Assembly (NCBI RefSeq): GCF_011762045.1
Contig: NZ_JAASQS010000001.1
Span: forward strand, 147,774-211,773
From: Rhizomicrobium electricum
GTDB lineage: Bacteria; Pseudomonadota; Alphaproteobacteria; Micropepsales; Micropepsaceae
Direction: 5' to 3'
DNA length: 64,000 bases
Shown here piece by piece: positions 52,019 to 61,075 of the stretch (within the stretch, counting starts at the first letter, position 1; each line of letters opens with the position of its first letter). The notes beneath the pieces were generated by a model. That model did not search any database and had not been told where the DNA came from. It saw only the letters and a list, made by a program, of their open reading frames with translations. Made by a program: the position numbers and the translations under genes.

Positions 52019-54319
52019 CTACACCATTTCCGGCGGCGCGGCGGTGAGCTTGAGGAGTACCGTTTTGGTGCCGAGCCGCGGATGGGTGGCGGTGAGGGTT
52101 ACGGTGCCTGCGGTTTCGCGGGCGCGGATCCACACCGCCCCGACGCCGCCGAACAGTGCGAACGGATTGTCGCCGATGAGATCGGCCGGGCCATCCAGTT
52201 TCAGCACGATAGGATCGTTGGCGAACGGCCGCACATTGCCGAATTCGTCGGTGACCTTCAGCACCACGCGGGTGACATCGGCGCCGTCGGCAGTAAGCTC
52301 GCTGTCGTCGGCGGCGACCACGAATTCGCGATCCGCGCCTTGGCCGGAAAGCAGGCGGGTGATCTTCAACGCGCCGCCGATATAGCCCTCGATCTTCAGA
52401 TCGCCCCAGTCCCAGTCGATGGTGTGTTTGAGGTCGACCGTGAACGGCGCGTATTTCAGGTGCGGGAACTGCTTGCGGTCGGGCTCGACCTCGGCGAACT
52501 GCTTCCAGCCCTCCGGACGCTTCAGATAAAGACGCAGCCGCTCGCAATTGGATGCGATCATCGCGGTATCGAAATGCTCGTTCGAGTCGCCGATGGCCCA
52601 ATGGAACGCCGGTTCGAGCACGATCTCTTTCTCGGGCGCGATCTGGGAGCGGTAGAACGCCGCCGCCGGCTTGGGCAGCCGGAAAATGTCCATCACCCCG
52701 TGATAGCAGATGCGGTCGCCGGAGCCGAAATTGTTGTGCGTGTTGTAGTCGAAGGCGCACCAGCCGATGGCGCCCGAATAGCGCGGATCGCTCAACATGG
52801 CGTCGTGCATGCGCGCGTGGCGGATGAAATGCTCGGTATGCCGCTCGTTGTTGTCGATCGGCTTGGTCGGGAACATGTGGCCGCAGAATTCGGTGTTGAG
52901 CTGGCGCGAATGGCGCGGCGGCTTGAGCGGCCAGCCGAAGTCGTTGATGGTGAAGACGTCTTCGAGGAATTCCGAATTATAGTTGCCGCCGGTGCGGATG
53001 CCGCCGGTCTGGCGGGTGGGATCGAGCAGATGCGCCAGCGCATTGGTGCGGGTGTAGAAGTCGTGATCGTCGGCCGATTCATTGATGCGCACGCCCCACA
53101 GCGCGATCGACGGATGGTTCCAGTCGCGCGTAACCATGCGCTCGACGTTATCGACCGCGATGTCCTTCCAGGCGGCATCGCCGATATGCTGCCAGCCGGG
53201 AATTTCCTCCAGCACCAGAAGCCCGAGTTCGTCGCAGGCATCGAGGAAATGGTGCGACTGCGGATAATGGCTGGTGCGCACGATGTTGATGTGCAGCTCG
53301 TTCTTCAGAATCCAGGCGTCGTGACGCTGCGCCCGCTTGGCCATCGCCTGCCCGACGAAGGGAAACGTCTGATGGCGGTTGAGGCCGCGCAGCTTCACCG
53401 GCTTGCCGTTGAGCTCGAAGCCGTGTTCGGTGAATTCGGCATGACGGAAACCGAAAACGCGGGTGTCCTCGTCGATCACCGCCCCGTTTTCGATCAGGCG
53501 CACGCGCACGGTGTAGAGCTTGGGGCGATCGAGATCCCACAGCGTGATCTTGGGCAGCTTATGGAAGGACACCGTCGTCTCCGCTCCCGCAACCGCCTTC
53601 GTGGCCGTCGCCAGAACCTTGCCGCCGTCTTCCAGGCGCACTTCGAGCTTTTGCGCGGACTTGCCCTTGTCGGTGAGGCACAGAACGTCGAGCGCGGGCG
53701 CGGTCAGCACCGATTTCGGCCGTACCGCGATGTTGGCGACGAAGCTTTGCGGCACGATGCGCAAGGCGACTTCGCGATAGAGCCCGCCGAACGTCAGATA
53801 ATCGATGACATTGCCGAAGGGCGGAATGTCGGCGCGCTCGGTGGCATCCACTGCGAGCGACAGAAGGTTTTCTTCGCCGGGTTTCACCTGCCCCGTCACT
53901 TCGAACGAGAACGGCGTGTAGCCGCCCTTGTATTCGCCGAGCCGCTGGCCGTTGACGTGAACGGTGGTGGCCGTCATCGCGCCTTCGAAATCGATAAAGA
54001 CGCGCTTGCCCGCCGCCGATGCGGGAACGCGGAACTTGCGCCGGTAGAGCGAAACGAACTCGTATTCTTTGTCGTCGAAATTGTGCCAGGGAAGCACCTT
54101 GTTGGTGTGGGGCACGATCACTTTGGCCATGCTGGTTTCATCGAAACCCGCCGCGTGACCGCCGGCCGGAACGGAGGGCAGAAAGCGCCAGCCGCGATTC
54201 ATCGGCAGGATGCGCCCCGCCGGAGCGGACTGAGACTTCGCCGCCGCAAACGCCTGCGCACCGAGCGCCGCCGCGCCGGCCAGAGCCGTTCCCGTCTTGA
54301 TGAAATCGCGCCGATCCAT
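52019..54319 (-). CDS. Tat-exported glycoside hydrolase family 2 protein (beta-galactosidase-like)
   Basis: A 766-residue exported enzyme. Tat signal: MDRRDFIKTGTALAGAAAL. The sugar-binding domain is at about 45-190 (FSLYRRKFRVP, TTVHVNGQRLGEY), followed by an Ig-like domain and the TIM barrel. The acid/base Glu is in IALWGVRINES near residue 420 and the nucleophile Glu in LNTEFCGHM near 475. HTNKVLPWH near 85 is typical of bacterial GH2 members. GGAG upstream supports the ATG. Substrate (galactoside, mannoside or glucuronide) is not settled. Confidence 0.9.
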   Translation of the reverse strand: MDRRDFIKTGTALAGAAALGAQAFAAAKSQSAPAGRILPMNRGWRFLPSVPAGGHAAGFDETSMAKVIVPHTNKVLPWHNFDDKEYEFVSLYRRKFRVPASAAGKRVFIDFEGAMTATTVHVNGQRLGEYKGGYTPFSFEVTGQVKPGEENLLSLAVDATERADIPPFGNVIDYLTFGGLYREVALRIVPQSFVANIAVRPKSVLTAPALDVLCLTDKGKSAQKLEVRLEDGGKVLATATKAVAGAETTVSFHKLPKITLWDLDRPKLYTVRVRLIENGAVIDEDTRVFGFRHAEFTEHGFELNGKPVKLRGLNRHQTFPFVGQAMAKRAQRHDAWILKNELHINIVRTSHYPQSHHFLDACDELGLLVLEEIPGWQHIGDAAWKDIAVDNVERMVTRDWNHPSIALWGVRINESADDHDFYTRTNALAHLLDPTRQTGGIRTGGNYNSEFLEDVFTINDFGWPLKPPRHSRQLNTEFCGHMFPTKPIDNNERHTEHFIRHARMHDAMLSDPRYSGAIGWCAFDYNTHNNFGSGDRICYHGVMDIFRLPKPAAAFYRSQIAPEKEIVLEPAFHWAIGDSNEHFDTAMIASNCERLRLYLKRPEGWKQFAEVEPDRKQFPHLKYAPFTVDLKHTIDWDWGDLKIEGYIGGALKITRLLSGQGADREFVVAADDSELTADGADVTRVVLKVTDEFGNVRPFANDPIVLKLDGPADLIGDNPFALFGGVGAVWIRARETAGTVTLTATHPRLGTKTVLLKLTAAPPEMV

Positions 54320-54455
54320 TCCATGCCTCCCGAATATATTTATATGATAAATACTGTACATTGATGCCGGACGAACACAACACGCTGCGCCCCGCTAAAG
54401 CACAATTTTGTGTGAGTTTTTCGCCCGGCGCCAGGACGCGTGCCCGAACCAAACA

Positions 54456-54485
54456 AAAAGCCCGGAGATTGCTCTCCGGGCTTTT
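54456..54485 (-). terminator. Rho-independent terminator of rpsA
   Basis: A 13-bp perfect stem, AAAAGCCCGGAGA (54456-54468) with TCTCCGGGCTTTT (54473-54485), TTGC loop. On the minus strand it ends in five T and lies 24 bases after the rpsA stop; it may also insulate the GH2 gene promoter. Confidence 0.88.
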
Positions 54486-54508
54486 CGAACGCTTGCTGAA
54501 GAAGCGGC

Positions 54509-56254
54509 TTACTTGTCGCCGTCTTCTTCCTCTTCCTGGTGCTTGCGCAGAGCGGCACCGAGGATGTCGCCGAGGCTGGCGCCGGCGTCGGAGGAACCGT
54601 ACTGAGCAACGGCTTCCTTCTCTTCCGAAATTTCGCGCGCCTTGATCGACAGGCTGATGCGGCGGCTAGCCTTATCGACCTGGGTCACAAGCGCATCGAC
54701 CTTGTCGCCGACGCCGAAGCGTTCGGGACGCTGATCGGCACGGTCGCGCGCCAGATCGGAGCGGCGGATGAACGCCCGCGCGCCGCCGTCGAGCTGCACT
54801 TCGACACCGCCGTCGTTGACTTCCGTGACCACGACCGTGACCACCGAACCCTTGCGCAGCGGACCGGCCTTCTCCATCGGATCCTGGTCAAGCTGCTTGA
54901 TGCCGAGGCTGATGCGTTCCTTCTCGACGTCGACGTCGAGCACCTTCGCCTTGACGGTCTGGCCCTTCTGGTAGTCCTGCACGGCGACGTCGCCGGCCTT
55001 GTCCCAGGAAAGGTCCGAAAGGTGGACCATGCCGTCGATCTCGTCGGCAACGCCCACGAACAGACCGAACTCGGTGATCGACTTGATCTCGCCTTCGACG
55101 ACGGTTCCCGGCGGATGTTCGGCCACGAACACCTGCCACGGATTGTCCTGGGTCTGCTTCAGGCCCAGCGAAATGCGGCGCTTGTTGGAATCGACTTCCA
55201 GCACCTGCACGTCGACTTCGGCACCGGGGGTGACGATCTTCGACGGGGCGACGTTCTTCTTGACCCACGACATTTCCGAAACGTGGACCAGACCTTCGAC
55301 GCCCGGCTCCAGCTCCACGAAGGCGCCGTAATCGGTGACGTTGGTGACCTTGCCCTTGAAGCGGACGCCCTGCGGATACTTGACCGCAACGCCTTCCCAC
55401 GGATCGGTCTGCAGCTGCTTCATGCCGAGGCTGATGCGCTGGGTGTCGTGGTTGATCTTGATGATCTGCACGGTGACGGTCTGGCCGACCGACAGAACTT
55501 CGGTCGGATGCGAGACGCGGCGCCATGCGATGTCGGTGACGTGCAACAGGCCGTCGACGCCGCCGAGATCCACGAACGCGCCGTAGTCGGTGATGTTCTT
55601 GACCACGCCTTCGACCACCTGCTTCTCCTGCAGGGAGGCGACCAGCGACGAACGCTCCTCGGCGCGGCGCTCTTCGAGCACGGCGCGGCGCGACACGACG
55701 ATATTGCCGCGACGGCGATCCATCTTCAGGATCTGGAACATCTGGGGCTGGTTCATCAGCGGGCCGACGTCGCGCATCGGGCGAACGTCCACCTGCGAAC
55801 CGGGCAGGAACGCCACGGCGCCGTCGAGGTCGACCGTGAAGCCGCCCTTGACGCGGCCGAAGATGACGCCCTGAACGCGCGCCTGATCGTTGAACGCCTT
55901 CTCGAGGCGGACCCAGCTCTCTTCGCGGCGGGCCTTGTCGCGCGACAGGACGGCTTCGCCCATCGCATTCTCGACGCGCTCGAGATAGACCTCAACCTCG
56001 TCACCGACGACAACCTTCGGCGCCATGCCCGGCATGGCGAATTCTTTCAGCGAAACGCGGCCTTCCGTCTTCAGCCCGACGTCGATCACCGCGAAGTCGT
56101 TTTCGATCGCGACGATCTTGCCTTTGATGACCGAACCTTCGGCCGGGGACTGGGTGACGAAGCTCTCTTCGAGCATGGCCGCGAAATCATCGCGGCTGGG
56201 GGACGAAATCGATTCATCCCGGACTTTGGTGACGGAGTTGTGATGGCGAGCCAT
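54509..56254 (-). CDS. rpsA: 30S ribosomal protein S1
   Basis: A 581-residue ribosomal protein with six S1 domains, needed to bind mRNA leaders at initiation. Domain hallmarks repeat at about 40, 125, 210 (NITDYGAFVDLGGVDGLLHV), 297 (NVTDYGAFVELEPG), 384 (SITEFGLFVGVADEIDGMVH) and 472. The acidic tail (EEEEDGDK) is usual for alphaproteobacteria. Followed by a strong terminator. The cmk-rpsA order is the classic one. Confidence 0.97.
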   Translation of the reverse strand: MARHHNSVTKVRDESISSPSRDDFAAMLEESFVTQSPAEGSVIKGKIVAIENDFAVIDVGLKTEGRVSLKEFAMPGMAPKVVVGDEVEVYLERVENAMGEAVLSRDKARREESWVRLEKAFNDQARVQGVIFGRVKGGFTVDLDGAVAFLPGSQVDVRPMRDVGPLMNQPQMFQILKMDRRRGNIVVSRRAVLEERRAEERSSLVASLQEKQVVEGVVKNITDYGAFVDLGGVDGLLHVTDIAWRRVSHPTEVLSVGQTVTVQIIKINHDTQRISLGMKQLQTDPWEGVAVKYPQGVRFKGKVTNVTDYGAFVELEPGVEGLVHVSEMSWVKKNVAPSKIVTPGAEVDVQVLEVDSNKRRISLGLKQTQDNPWQVFVAEHPPGTVVEGEIKSITEFGLFVGVADEIDGMVHLSDLSWDKAGDVAVQDYQKGQTVKAKVLDVDVEKERISLGIKQLDQDPMEKAGPLRKGSVVTVVVTEVNDGGVEVQLDGGARAFIRRSDLARDRADQRPERFGVGDKVDALVTQVDKASRRISLSIKAREISEEKEAVAQYGSSDAGASLGDILGAALRKHQEEEEDGDK

Positions 56255-56389
56255 GGATCCTCTAAATGTTCAAACGGGTTTGCCGGCCGGATCGCTCCGG
56301 ACGGACTTCCACGCGCGCGCGATCGCCCGCATGGCGGTTGGTTTTCAGAAAAGTTCGGGAGGCTGACGACAGCGCCCGCCGGGTCTCCT

Positions 56390-57052
56390 TTACCCCTTGG
56401 CAGACGAGGCCAGCACGTTCTCGACCGCTGGAGAAACCAGGGCGAGGGCTGCCGCGAACGCAGCGTCTATATCCAAATTGGAGGTGTCGAGCAACTGGGC
56501 GTCATCGGCCGGCTTCAGGGGCGCCACGGCGCGCGTGCGGTCGCGCGCGTCCCGCTCCTGGATTTCGGCCAAAAGGCGAGCTTCGTCAGGGGGATCGCCG
56601 GGATTGGCGGCGCTGAGTTCCAGCCAGCGGCGATGGGCGCGGACTTCGGCAGAGGCGTCGACGAACAGCTTCACGGTGGCGTCCGGGCACACGACGGTGC
56701 CGATATCGCGGCCGTCGATCACCGTGCCGGGGGGCAGTTTGGCAAAGGTGCGCTGGTAATCGAGCAGCGCCTGGCGGACCGCCGGATGGGCCGAAACGAT
56801 TGAGGCCAGCATGCCGACCGCGGCGGTGCGGATGGCCGGATCGTCGGCGCGGCGATGATCGATATGGCGGGCGGCTTCGACGGCGTCGGCCTCTTTCTTG
56901 GGATCGCCATGCGCCTCGGCCACCCCGAGCCCGACGAGCCGGTACAGCGCCCCCGAATCGAGATGATGGAAGCCGAAATGCTTGGCCAGCTTCTTGGCGA
57001 GCGTACCCTTGCCCGACGCGGCGGGTCCGTCAACGGCGATGATGATGGTCAT
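56390..57052 (-). CDS. cmk: Cytidylate kinase
   Basis: A 220-residue kinase that phosphorylates CMP and dCMP. P-loop AVDGPAASGKGT near residue 7; HLDSGALYRLVG, DGRDIGTVVCPDA and DAS-n-RAHRR are the CMP-binding and lid elements. Start at 57052 rather than 57121. It precedes rpsA, with a 135-base gap that should hold the rpsA leader. Confidence 0.96.
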   Translation of the reverse strand: MTIIIAVDGPAASGKGTLAKKLAKHFGFHHLDSGALYRLVGLGVAEAHGDPKKEADAVEAARHIDHRRADDPAIRTAAVGMLASIVSAHPAVRQALLDYQRTFAKLPPGTVIDGRDIGTVVCPDATVKLFVDASAEVRAHRRWLELSAANPGDPPDEARLLAEIQERDARDRTRAVAPLKPADDAQLLDTSNLDIDAAFAAALALVSPAVENVLASSAKG

Positions 57053-57125
57053 GTCCGTGTCCTTGTTCCCTAAACGCTTATTGCCAATCGAGGGCGGAGG
57101 GAAGGTTGAAGGACGCCACACACAC

Positions 57126-57146
57126 GTGTATGATTAAATCATACAC
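57126..57146. promoter_or_regulatory. Palindromic operator of the parDE operon
   Basis: GTGTATGATT (57126-57135) and AATCATACAC (57137-57146) form a perfect palindrome around one A, 14 bases before the parD start. ParD antitoxins repress their operon from such sites. Confidence 0.65.
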
Positions 57147-57160
57147 CGAGAGACACCCCG

Positions 57161-57445
57161 ATGCGCAATACCAGCCCGCTCAGCATCACCCTGCCCCACG
57201 ACATGGCGGCGATGGTCAAAGAGAAGGTCGCGTCCGGTGAATACGCCACCGAGAGCGAAGTGATCCGCGATGGCCTACGCATCCTCAAGGCGAGAGACGA
57301 GATGGTCGAGGCTTGGCTTCGCGGTGAAGTCGCCAAGAGCTATGATGACCTCGCAGCGGGAAAAGAAGGGGGCATTCCGGGCAAGGACGTGATGACCAAA
57401 CTGCGCGCCAGTTATCGGGCCCGGCTGTCCAATCGCGGGAAATGA
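57161..57445 (+). CDS. parD: ParD-family antitoxin
   Basis: A 94-residue type II antitoxin. The RHH domain occupies residues 1-50 (LSITLPHDMAAMVKEKV then YATESEVIRDGLRIL, typical ParD) and the C-terminal tail (from about 55) wraps the toxin. It overlaps parE by four bases (ATGA). The palindrome just upstream is its probable operator. Confidence 0.9.
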   Translation: MRNTSPLSITLPHDMAAMVKEKVASGEYATESEVIRDGLRILKARDEMVEAWLRGEVAKSYDDLAAGKEGGIPGKDVMTKLRASYRARLSNRGK

Positions 57446-57765
57446 AAGAATATCAGGTCGTTTTTGCACCCAATGCGGAGCAGGACCTCGATGACCTCTA
57501 CTGTTACATCGCTGATCACAGCGGCTTGGCGCGGGCGGAAGACTTCGTCGGCGAACTGGTCCAAGAGTGCTTGGAACTCCGAGCCTTTCCCGAACGCGGA
57601 AGCCCGCGCAGTGATATCCGCCCCAACCTGCGAACAACCAGCTACGCCAGACGGGTTACGATCGCCTATTCTGTAGATCAGGGAGCATACACGGTCGCTA
57701 TTCTCGGCATTTTCTACGGCGGCCGAGATTTCGCTCACCTGCTAAAAGGCGACGATCCAAAGTGA
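57442..57765 (+). CDS. parE: ParE-family toxin
   Basis: A 107-residue RelE/ParE-fold toxin that poisons DNA gyrase. The fold elements are EYQVVFAPNAEQDLDDLYCYIAD at the start, ELRAFPERGSPR in the middle, and VTIAYSVDQGAYTVAILGIFYGGRDF at the end (only short parts cited). Coupled to parD. The pair sits between cmk and a convergent nucleotidyltransferase unit. Confidence 0.9.
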   Translation: MKEYQVVFAPNAEQDLDDLYCYIADHSGLARAEDFVGELVQECLELRAFPERGSPRSDIRPNLRTTSYARRVTIAYSVDQGAYTVAILGIFYGGRDFAHLLKGDDPK

Positions 57766-57771
57766 CGCCAT

Positions 57772-58062
57772 TCAGCCGAATTTGCGTTCCGGCATGGCGG
57801 GCGCAGGATACTGGCCCAGCCGGACATGCCAATAGCACCACGAACGCGGGTCGATAATGCCCGGCGGCGCCTTCAGCAAGGCTTCGCGAAAATCGGCTTC
57901 GGTCAGATAGCGGCGCAGAATGTTCATGTCCTCGTGCGTCGCCCGCGCGAAAGCATAGGCCAGAAACCGCACCGGATCGGCCAAGGCTTGTTCCGGCGGC
58001 TCGAACCACACCAGCCTTCTGGCCAGTGCCGCGGTCTCGTCGTTGAGCGGAATCGGGGTCAT
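57772..58062 (-). CDS. Small partner of the AbiEii-type nucleotidyltransferase
   Basis: A 96-residue soluble protein with an acidic-to-neutral composition: NDETAALARRLVWFEPPEQ near the start, FLAYAFARATHEDM and a Trp/Tyr-rich end (DPRSWCYWHVRLGQY). It overlaps the upstream nucleotidyltransferase by four bases (ATGA) and is therefore coupled. Such small proteins often accompany AbiEii-like enzymes, but its family was not identified. Confidence 0.7.
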   Translation of the reverse strand: MTPIPLNDETAALARRLVWFEPPEQALADPVRFLAYAFARATHEDMNILRRYLTEADFREALLKAPPGIIDPRSWCYWHVRLGQYPAPAMPERKFG

Positions 58063-58709
58063 GAGAGACCTTCGATGTCCGGCAGCCGGTCGAGATCGAC
58101 TCTGGCGACCGCCTGGACCAGTCGCGTTCTTACCGCGGGCGGCAGAGCGTGCAAAGTGCCTTCCTCGAAGAAGCACAGCGCCTTGAGCGTGATTTGCGGA
58201 TTGAAACTGTCGCTGTAGATCGCTCGTGCGCAGGCAAGTGCCTCAGCCAGGGAAACGCCGTGCGCCATCAGTGCATCGATGTCGATGTAATCCTTGGCTT
58301 CCGCCCGCACCTGGACGACCCGCGCTTTTGCCCCCGCCAAATCACGGAGCGAGGCTATGCGCACGGCGTTTGGGGCGATCAGCGGCGGCAGGAGGCGTTT
58401 CAACTTCGGCAGGCCGAAGAACGATAGCTTGACCGGCCCGCCTCGGTCGACAAGGCAACTCAACGTATCGGGATCACGTTGAATCACCTCCGCACCGCCG
58501 AGAAACGAAAACGACGGCAGCAAAACGTCGGGATCAAGCGATCGGTCGGAGAAAAAATCGAAATCCACCGACGCACGATGACCGAGCTGCAGCGCGATGG
58601 CTGTACCGCCGTAGAGCACGAAATGCTCCGGCAATTCGCCAAGTTCGTCCCACACCCGTCGCTGCGCGGGGGGCAAAATGTCGAGGCGGGGGGCGAACGG
58701 TGTTCCCAT
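58059..58709 (-). CDS. AbiEii/DUF1814-type nucleotidyltransferase, candidate type IV toxin
   Basis: A 216-residue nucleotidyltransferase. The signature is YGGTAIALQLGHRASVDFDFF near residue 33: GG followed by the D-x-D metal pair. Later parts (LRDLAGAKARVV, AKDYIDIDALM) fit the AbiEii fold, whose members stop growth by tRNA or protein modification to block phage. Its partner follows with overlap. The order, enzyme first and small protein second, differs from classical AbiEi-AbiEii, where the antitoxin comes first. Confidence 0.8.
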   Translation of the reverse strand: MGTPFAPRLDILPPAQRRVWDELGELPEHFVLYGGTAIALQLGHRASVDFDFFSDRSLDPDVLLPSFSFLGGAEVIQRDPDTLSCLVDRGGPVKLSFFGLPKLKRLLPPLIAPNAVRIASLRDLAGAKARVVQVRAEAKDYIDIDALMAHGVSLAEALACARAIYSDSFNPQITLKALCFFEEGTLHALPPAVRTRLVQAVARVDLDRLPDIEGLS

Positions 58710-58770
58710 CAGTTCACTATAGGCCGGACGTCATCGACCAACCAAGAGCTCCAGTAGACAACGAATTCCC

Positions 58771-60981
58771 TCACTTCCCTTCGGAAAATTCCTTGAACAG
58801 GGCGGGATCGGTTTCTTCCAGCACCGTGATGCCGTGCAGGTGGTTGGCGGAGACCCAGGGCAGCCAGAAGCGGTGGCCGCCGACGCCGCGGCCATGCCAG
58901 CCGGGGCCCATGCTCCAGTGTTCCTGCTGCCAGCCCGGTCCCTTCATGTCGTAGAGCCGGCCCGGCAGCGCCACCATCGACTTGGTGTCGTGCAACAGCA
59001 CGCGCGCGACGTCGCGATAGTGCGTGTCGCCGGTGAGGCGATAGAGCTTGGCATAGGACGGCACCGCCCAATCGAGATACTCGTCGGCGCCGCCGGCCGA
59101 GAGCGCCGTGATGCCCTGCAAGCCGACGGTCGGAACGCCCTTCTTCCAGTGCAGATCGGCGTTATTGGCATCGACCGGCATCGGCAGGTTCCAAATCCAG
59201 ATCCAGCTCTCGGCGAAATCGCCGGCGGCCTTGGCGCGCTCCAGCCACTTGGCGTCGTGCGTGGCGTCATAGAGGCTGAGATAGGCCTCCAGGCTCAACA
59301 TGCCGGCTTCCTTGTCGGTGATGTTGGGATTGTCGCTGGCGCCGCCGACGAACAGTCCGCGCTGGCCCCAGTTCGACCACACGAACTCCCCGGCCTTGAG
59401 CGCCGCATCCTGGTATTTCGGATCCTTGGTGATGGCAGTCATCAGCACCAGCAGCGGCACCGGCGCGTAGCTGGCGGTTCCGCTCGCCTCGGCAACAGCA
59501 TTGCTGCCGCGCTCCCAACGCCGCGGAAACGAGCCATCGGCGCGCTGCTGCTGAATCAGCCAATCGGAATAATTCTTCACCCAGGCGAGCCATTCGGGGT
59601 GATCGCGGTTCAGCGCCTTTTCGCGCGCGTAGGCTTGCATCAAGACGCGCATGTCTTCCGTTGCGTTGCGCAAATAGGGCGACAGCCAGACGTGATCCCA
59701 CACCTTGCCGGTGGCGAGATCGTAGCCGGTTCCCTGCAGCGGAACGGTCGGCAGCGCTTCGATCATCGATTTGATGATGGCGAGGCCGGTGGCGCGCATC
59801 TTTTGCCCGCGTTCGCTCGGATCGCGGTCGCCCTCCCGCAGCAACTGGTCGGCGCATTCGAGATTCTTGCTGACGAACCCCATGCCGATCATCGTCCAGT
59901 TCCATTGCAGCTTGTCGGTCACGGTCGAGAGTACGAACGGAATGCCGGTGCGGCCGCCGATGGTGGCGGAATTGGCCTGCAAGTGGTCGAGCAGGACCGT
60001 TCGCACCTGGGCGACATCGATTGGCGTCACCGGCGGCTTCAGCGTCTGCCACGCCCAGCGCCAGGCATTGCGCGACATCTGCGGGAACGAACCGTCGTGG
60101 GCAATGCGGAACGCGACCTGATAGTGGTGGTCGACACCACGCGCGATCGGATGATAGCGCCGTACCGGCGACGGCGCCGACATCATCGGCTTATCCGGCA
60201 GCGGCGGCCCGAACAATCCGACATTGCCGGGGAAATCGAAGCCGAACTGGACCGGACCGTCTTCGACCTGCTTGGCGCCCAAGGAGCCGAACTGGAAACG
60301 GGCGTCGGTCAGGATCGGCGCACTCAGCGTCGTATCCGCCATGGTCGTGTCGCCCCGCGGCGACGGATCGAGAATCGAAACCGACCATCCGCCGGCAAAG
60401 GCCATCGCAAACAGCGGCGCCGGCAGCATATCCTCGCGGACGACCAGACGATGGGCCGCAAAATTTAAGGTGCCGCCGGGCGAGCGCGGGCCGTCGAAGG
60501 TCGGGTCGGCATAGAGAATGCCCGGTGCCAGGAATTTCACGTCGTTCCAGGCGACACTGCGCTCGACGTCGAACGCAATGGACGAGGCAAATCCCCCCTG
60601 CCCGTCGGCCATCACCTGAACCTGCCGCGACACCGTCACGACATCGCCGTGCATCGTCCAGACGTCGCGGATGTGGAACAGCGCGCGGCCATGCTCTTTG
60701 AGATCGGCTTCAGCGACCACGCCATCCGGCGTGCGGCGCAGGGTCTTGTATCCCGCTGCCAGCGACTGCGGCACCTGCCCGTTGTGGAGGATTTCGACGC
60801 GTGCGGGGCGGGCTTGCGCGATGCGCGGCGTGCCGTCGATCCGCAGCCCCCAATCGCCTGGGCCATTACGGACGAAGGCGACTGCAGGTCCGCCGTCAAC
60901 GCGGCCCAATTCCATCGGAGGTGCCGCCTGCGCGGCCATGCCGAGCAGACAAAAGACAACCAGAGAAGCCTTGCCGAACAT
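58771..60981 (-). CDS. Exported six-hairpin glycosidase-like protein
   Basis: A 736-residue protein with a signal peptide (LVVFCLLGMAAQAAP) and GGAGG eight bases before ATG 60981. An N-terminal beta-sandwich (about 25-300) is followed by an alpha/alpha barrel with repeated helices and aromatic loops (NYSDWLIQQQRADGSFPRRWE near 490, GMLSLEAYLSLYDAT near 560, WLPWVSANHLHGI near the end). This plan suits polysaccharide lyases or glycosidases of the six-hairpin type. The catalytic residues are not certain. Same strand as the core genes, 60 bases from the nucleotidyltransferase. Confidence 0.75.
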   Translation of the reverse strand: MFGKASLVVFCLLGMAAQAAPPMELGRVDGGPAVAFVRNGPGDWGLRIDGTPRIAQARPARVEILHNGQVPQSLAAGYKTLRRTPDGVVAEADLKEHGRALFHIRDVWTMHGDVVTVSRQVQVMADGQGGFASSIAFDVERSVAWNDVKFLAPGILYADPTFDGPRSPGGTLNFAAHRLVVREDMLPAPLFAMAFAGGWSVSILDPSPRGDTTMADTTLSAPILTDARFQFGSLGAKQVEDGPVQFGFDFPGNVGLFGPPLPDKPMMSAPSPVRRYHPIARGVDHHYQVAFRIAHDGSFPQMSRNAWRWAWQTLKPPVTPIDVAQVRTVLLDHLQANSATIGGRTGIPFVLSTVTDKLQWNWTMIGMGFVSKNLECADQLLREGDRDPSERGQKMRATGLAIIKSMIEALPTVPLQGTGYDLATGKVWDHVWLSPYLRNATEDMRVLMQAYAREKALNRDHPEWLAWVKNYSDWLIQQQRADGSFPRRWERGSNAVAEASGTASYAPVPLLVLMTAITKDPKYQDAALKAGEFVWSNWGQRGLFVGGASDNPNITDKEAGMLSLEAYLSLYDATHDAKWLERAKAAGDFAESWIWIWNLPMPVDANNADLHWKKGVPTVGLQGITALSAGGADEYLDWAVPSYAKLYRLTGDTHYRDVARVLLHDTKSMVALPGRLYDMKGPGWQQEHWSMGPGWHGRGVGGHRFWLPWVSANHLHGITVLEETDPALFKEFSEGK

Positions 60982-61075
60982 GTCGTGCGCCTCCAATGCC
61001 GTGAGGCGTGACATACCGGTTTTCACGATCAGCGCCTACGCTTGCGTTAGTCGCACACCGCGATGGTTGTGGCTG

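Noticed and set aside
51974..54364. 796-codon plus-strand frame opposite GH2
   Set aside because: Shadow; the minus-strand GH2 has the Tat signal and catalytic residues.
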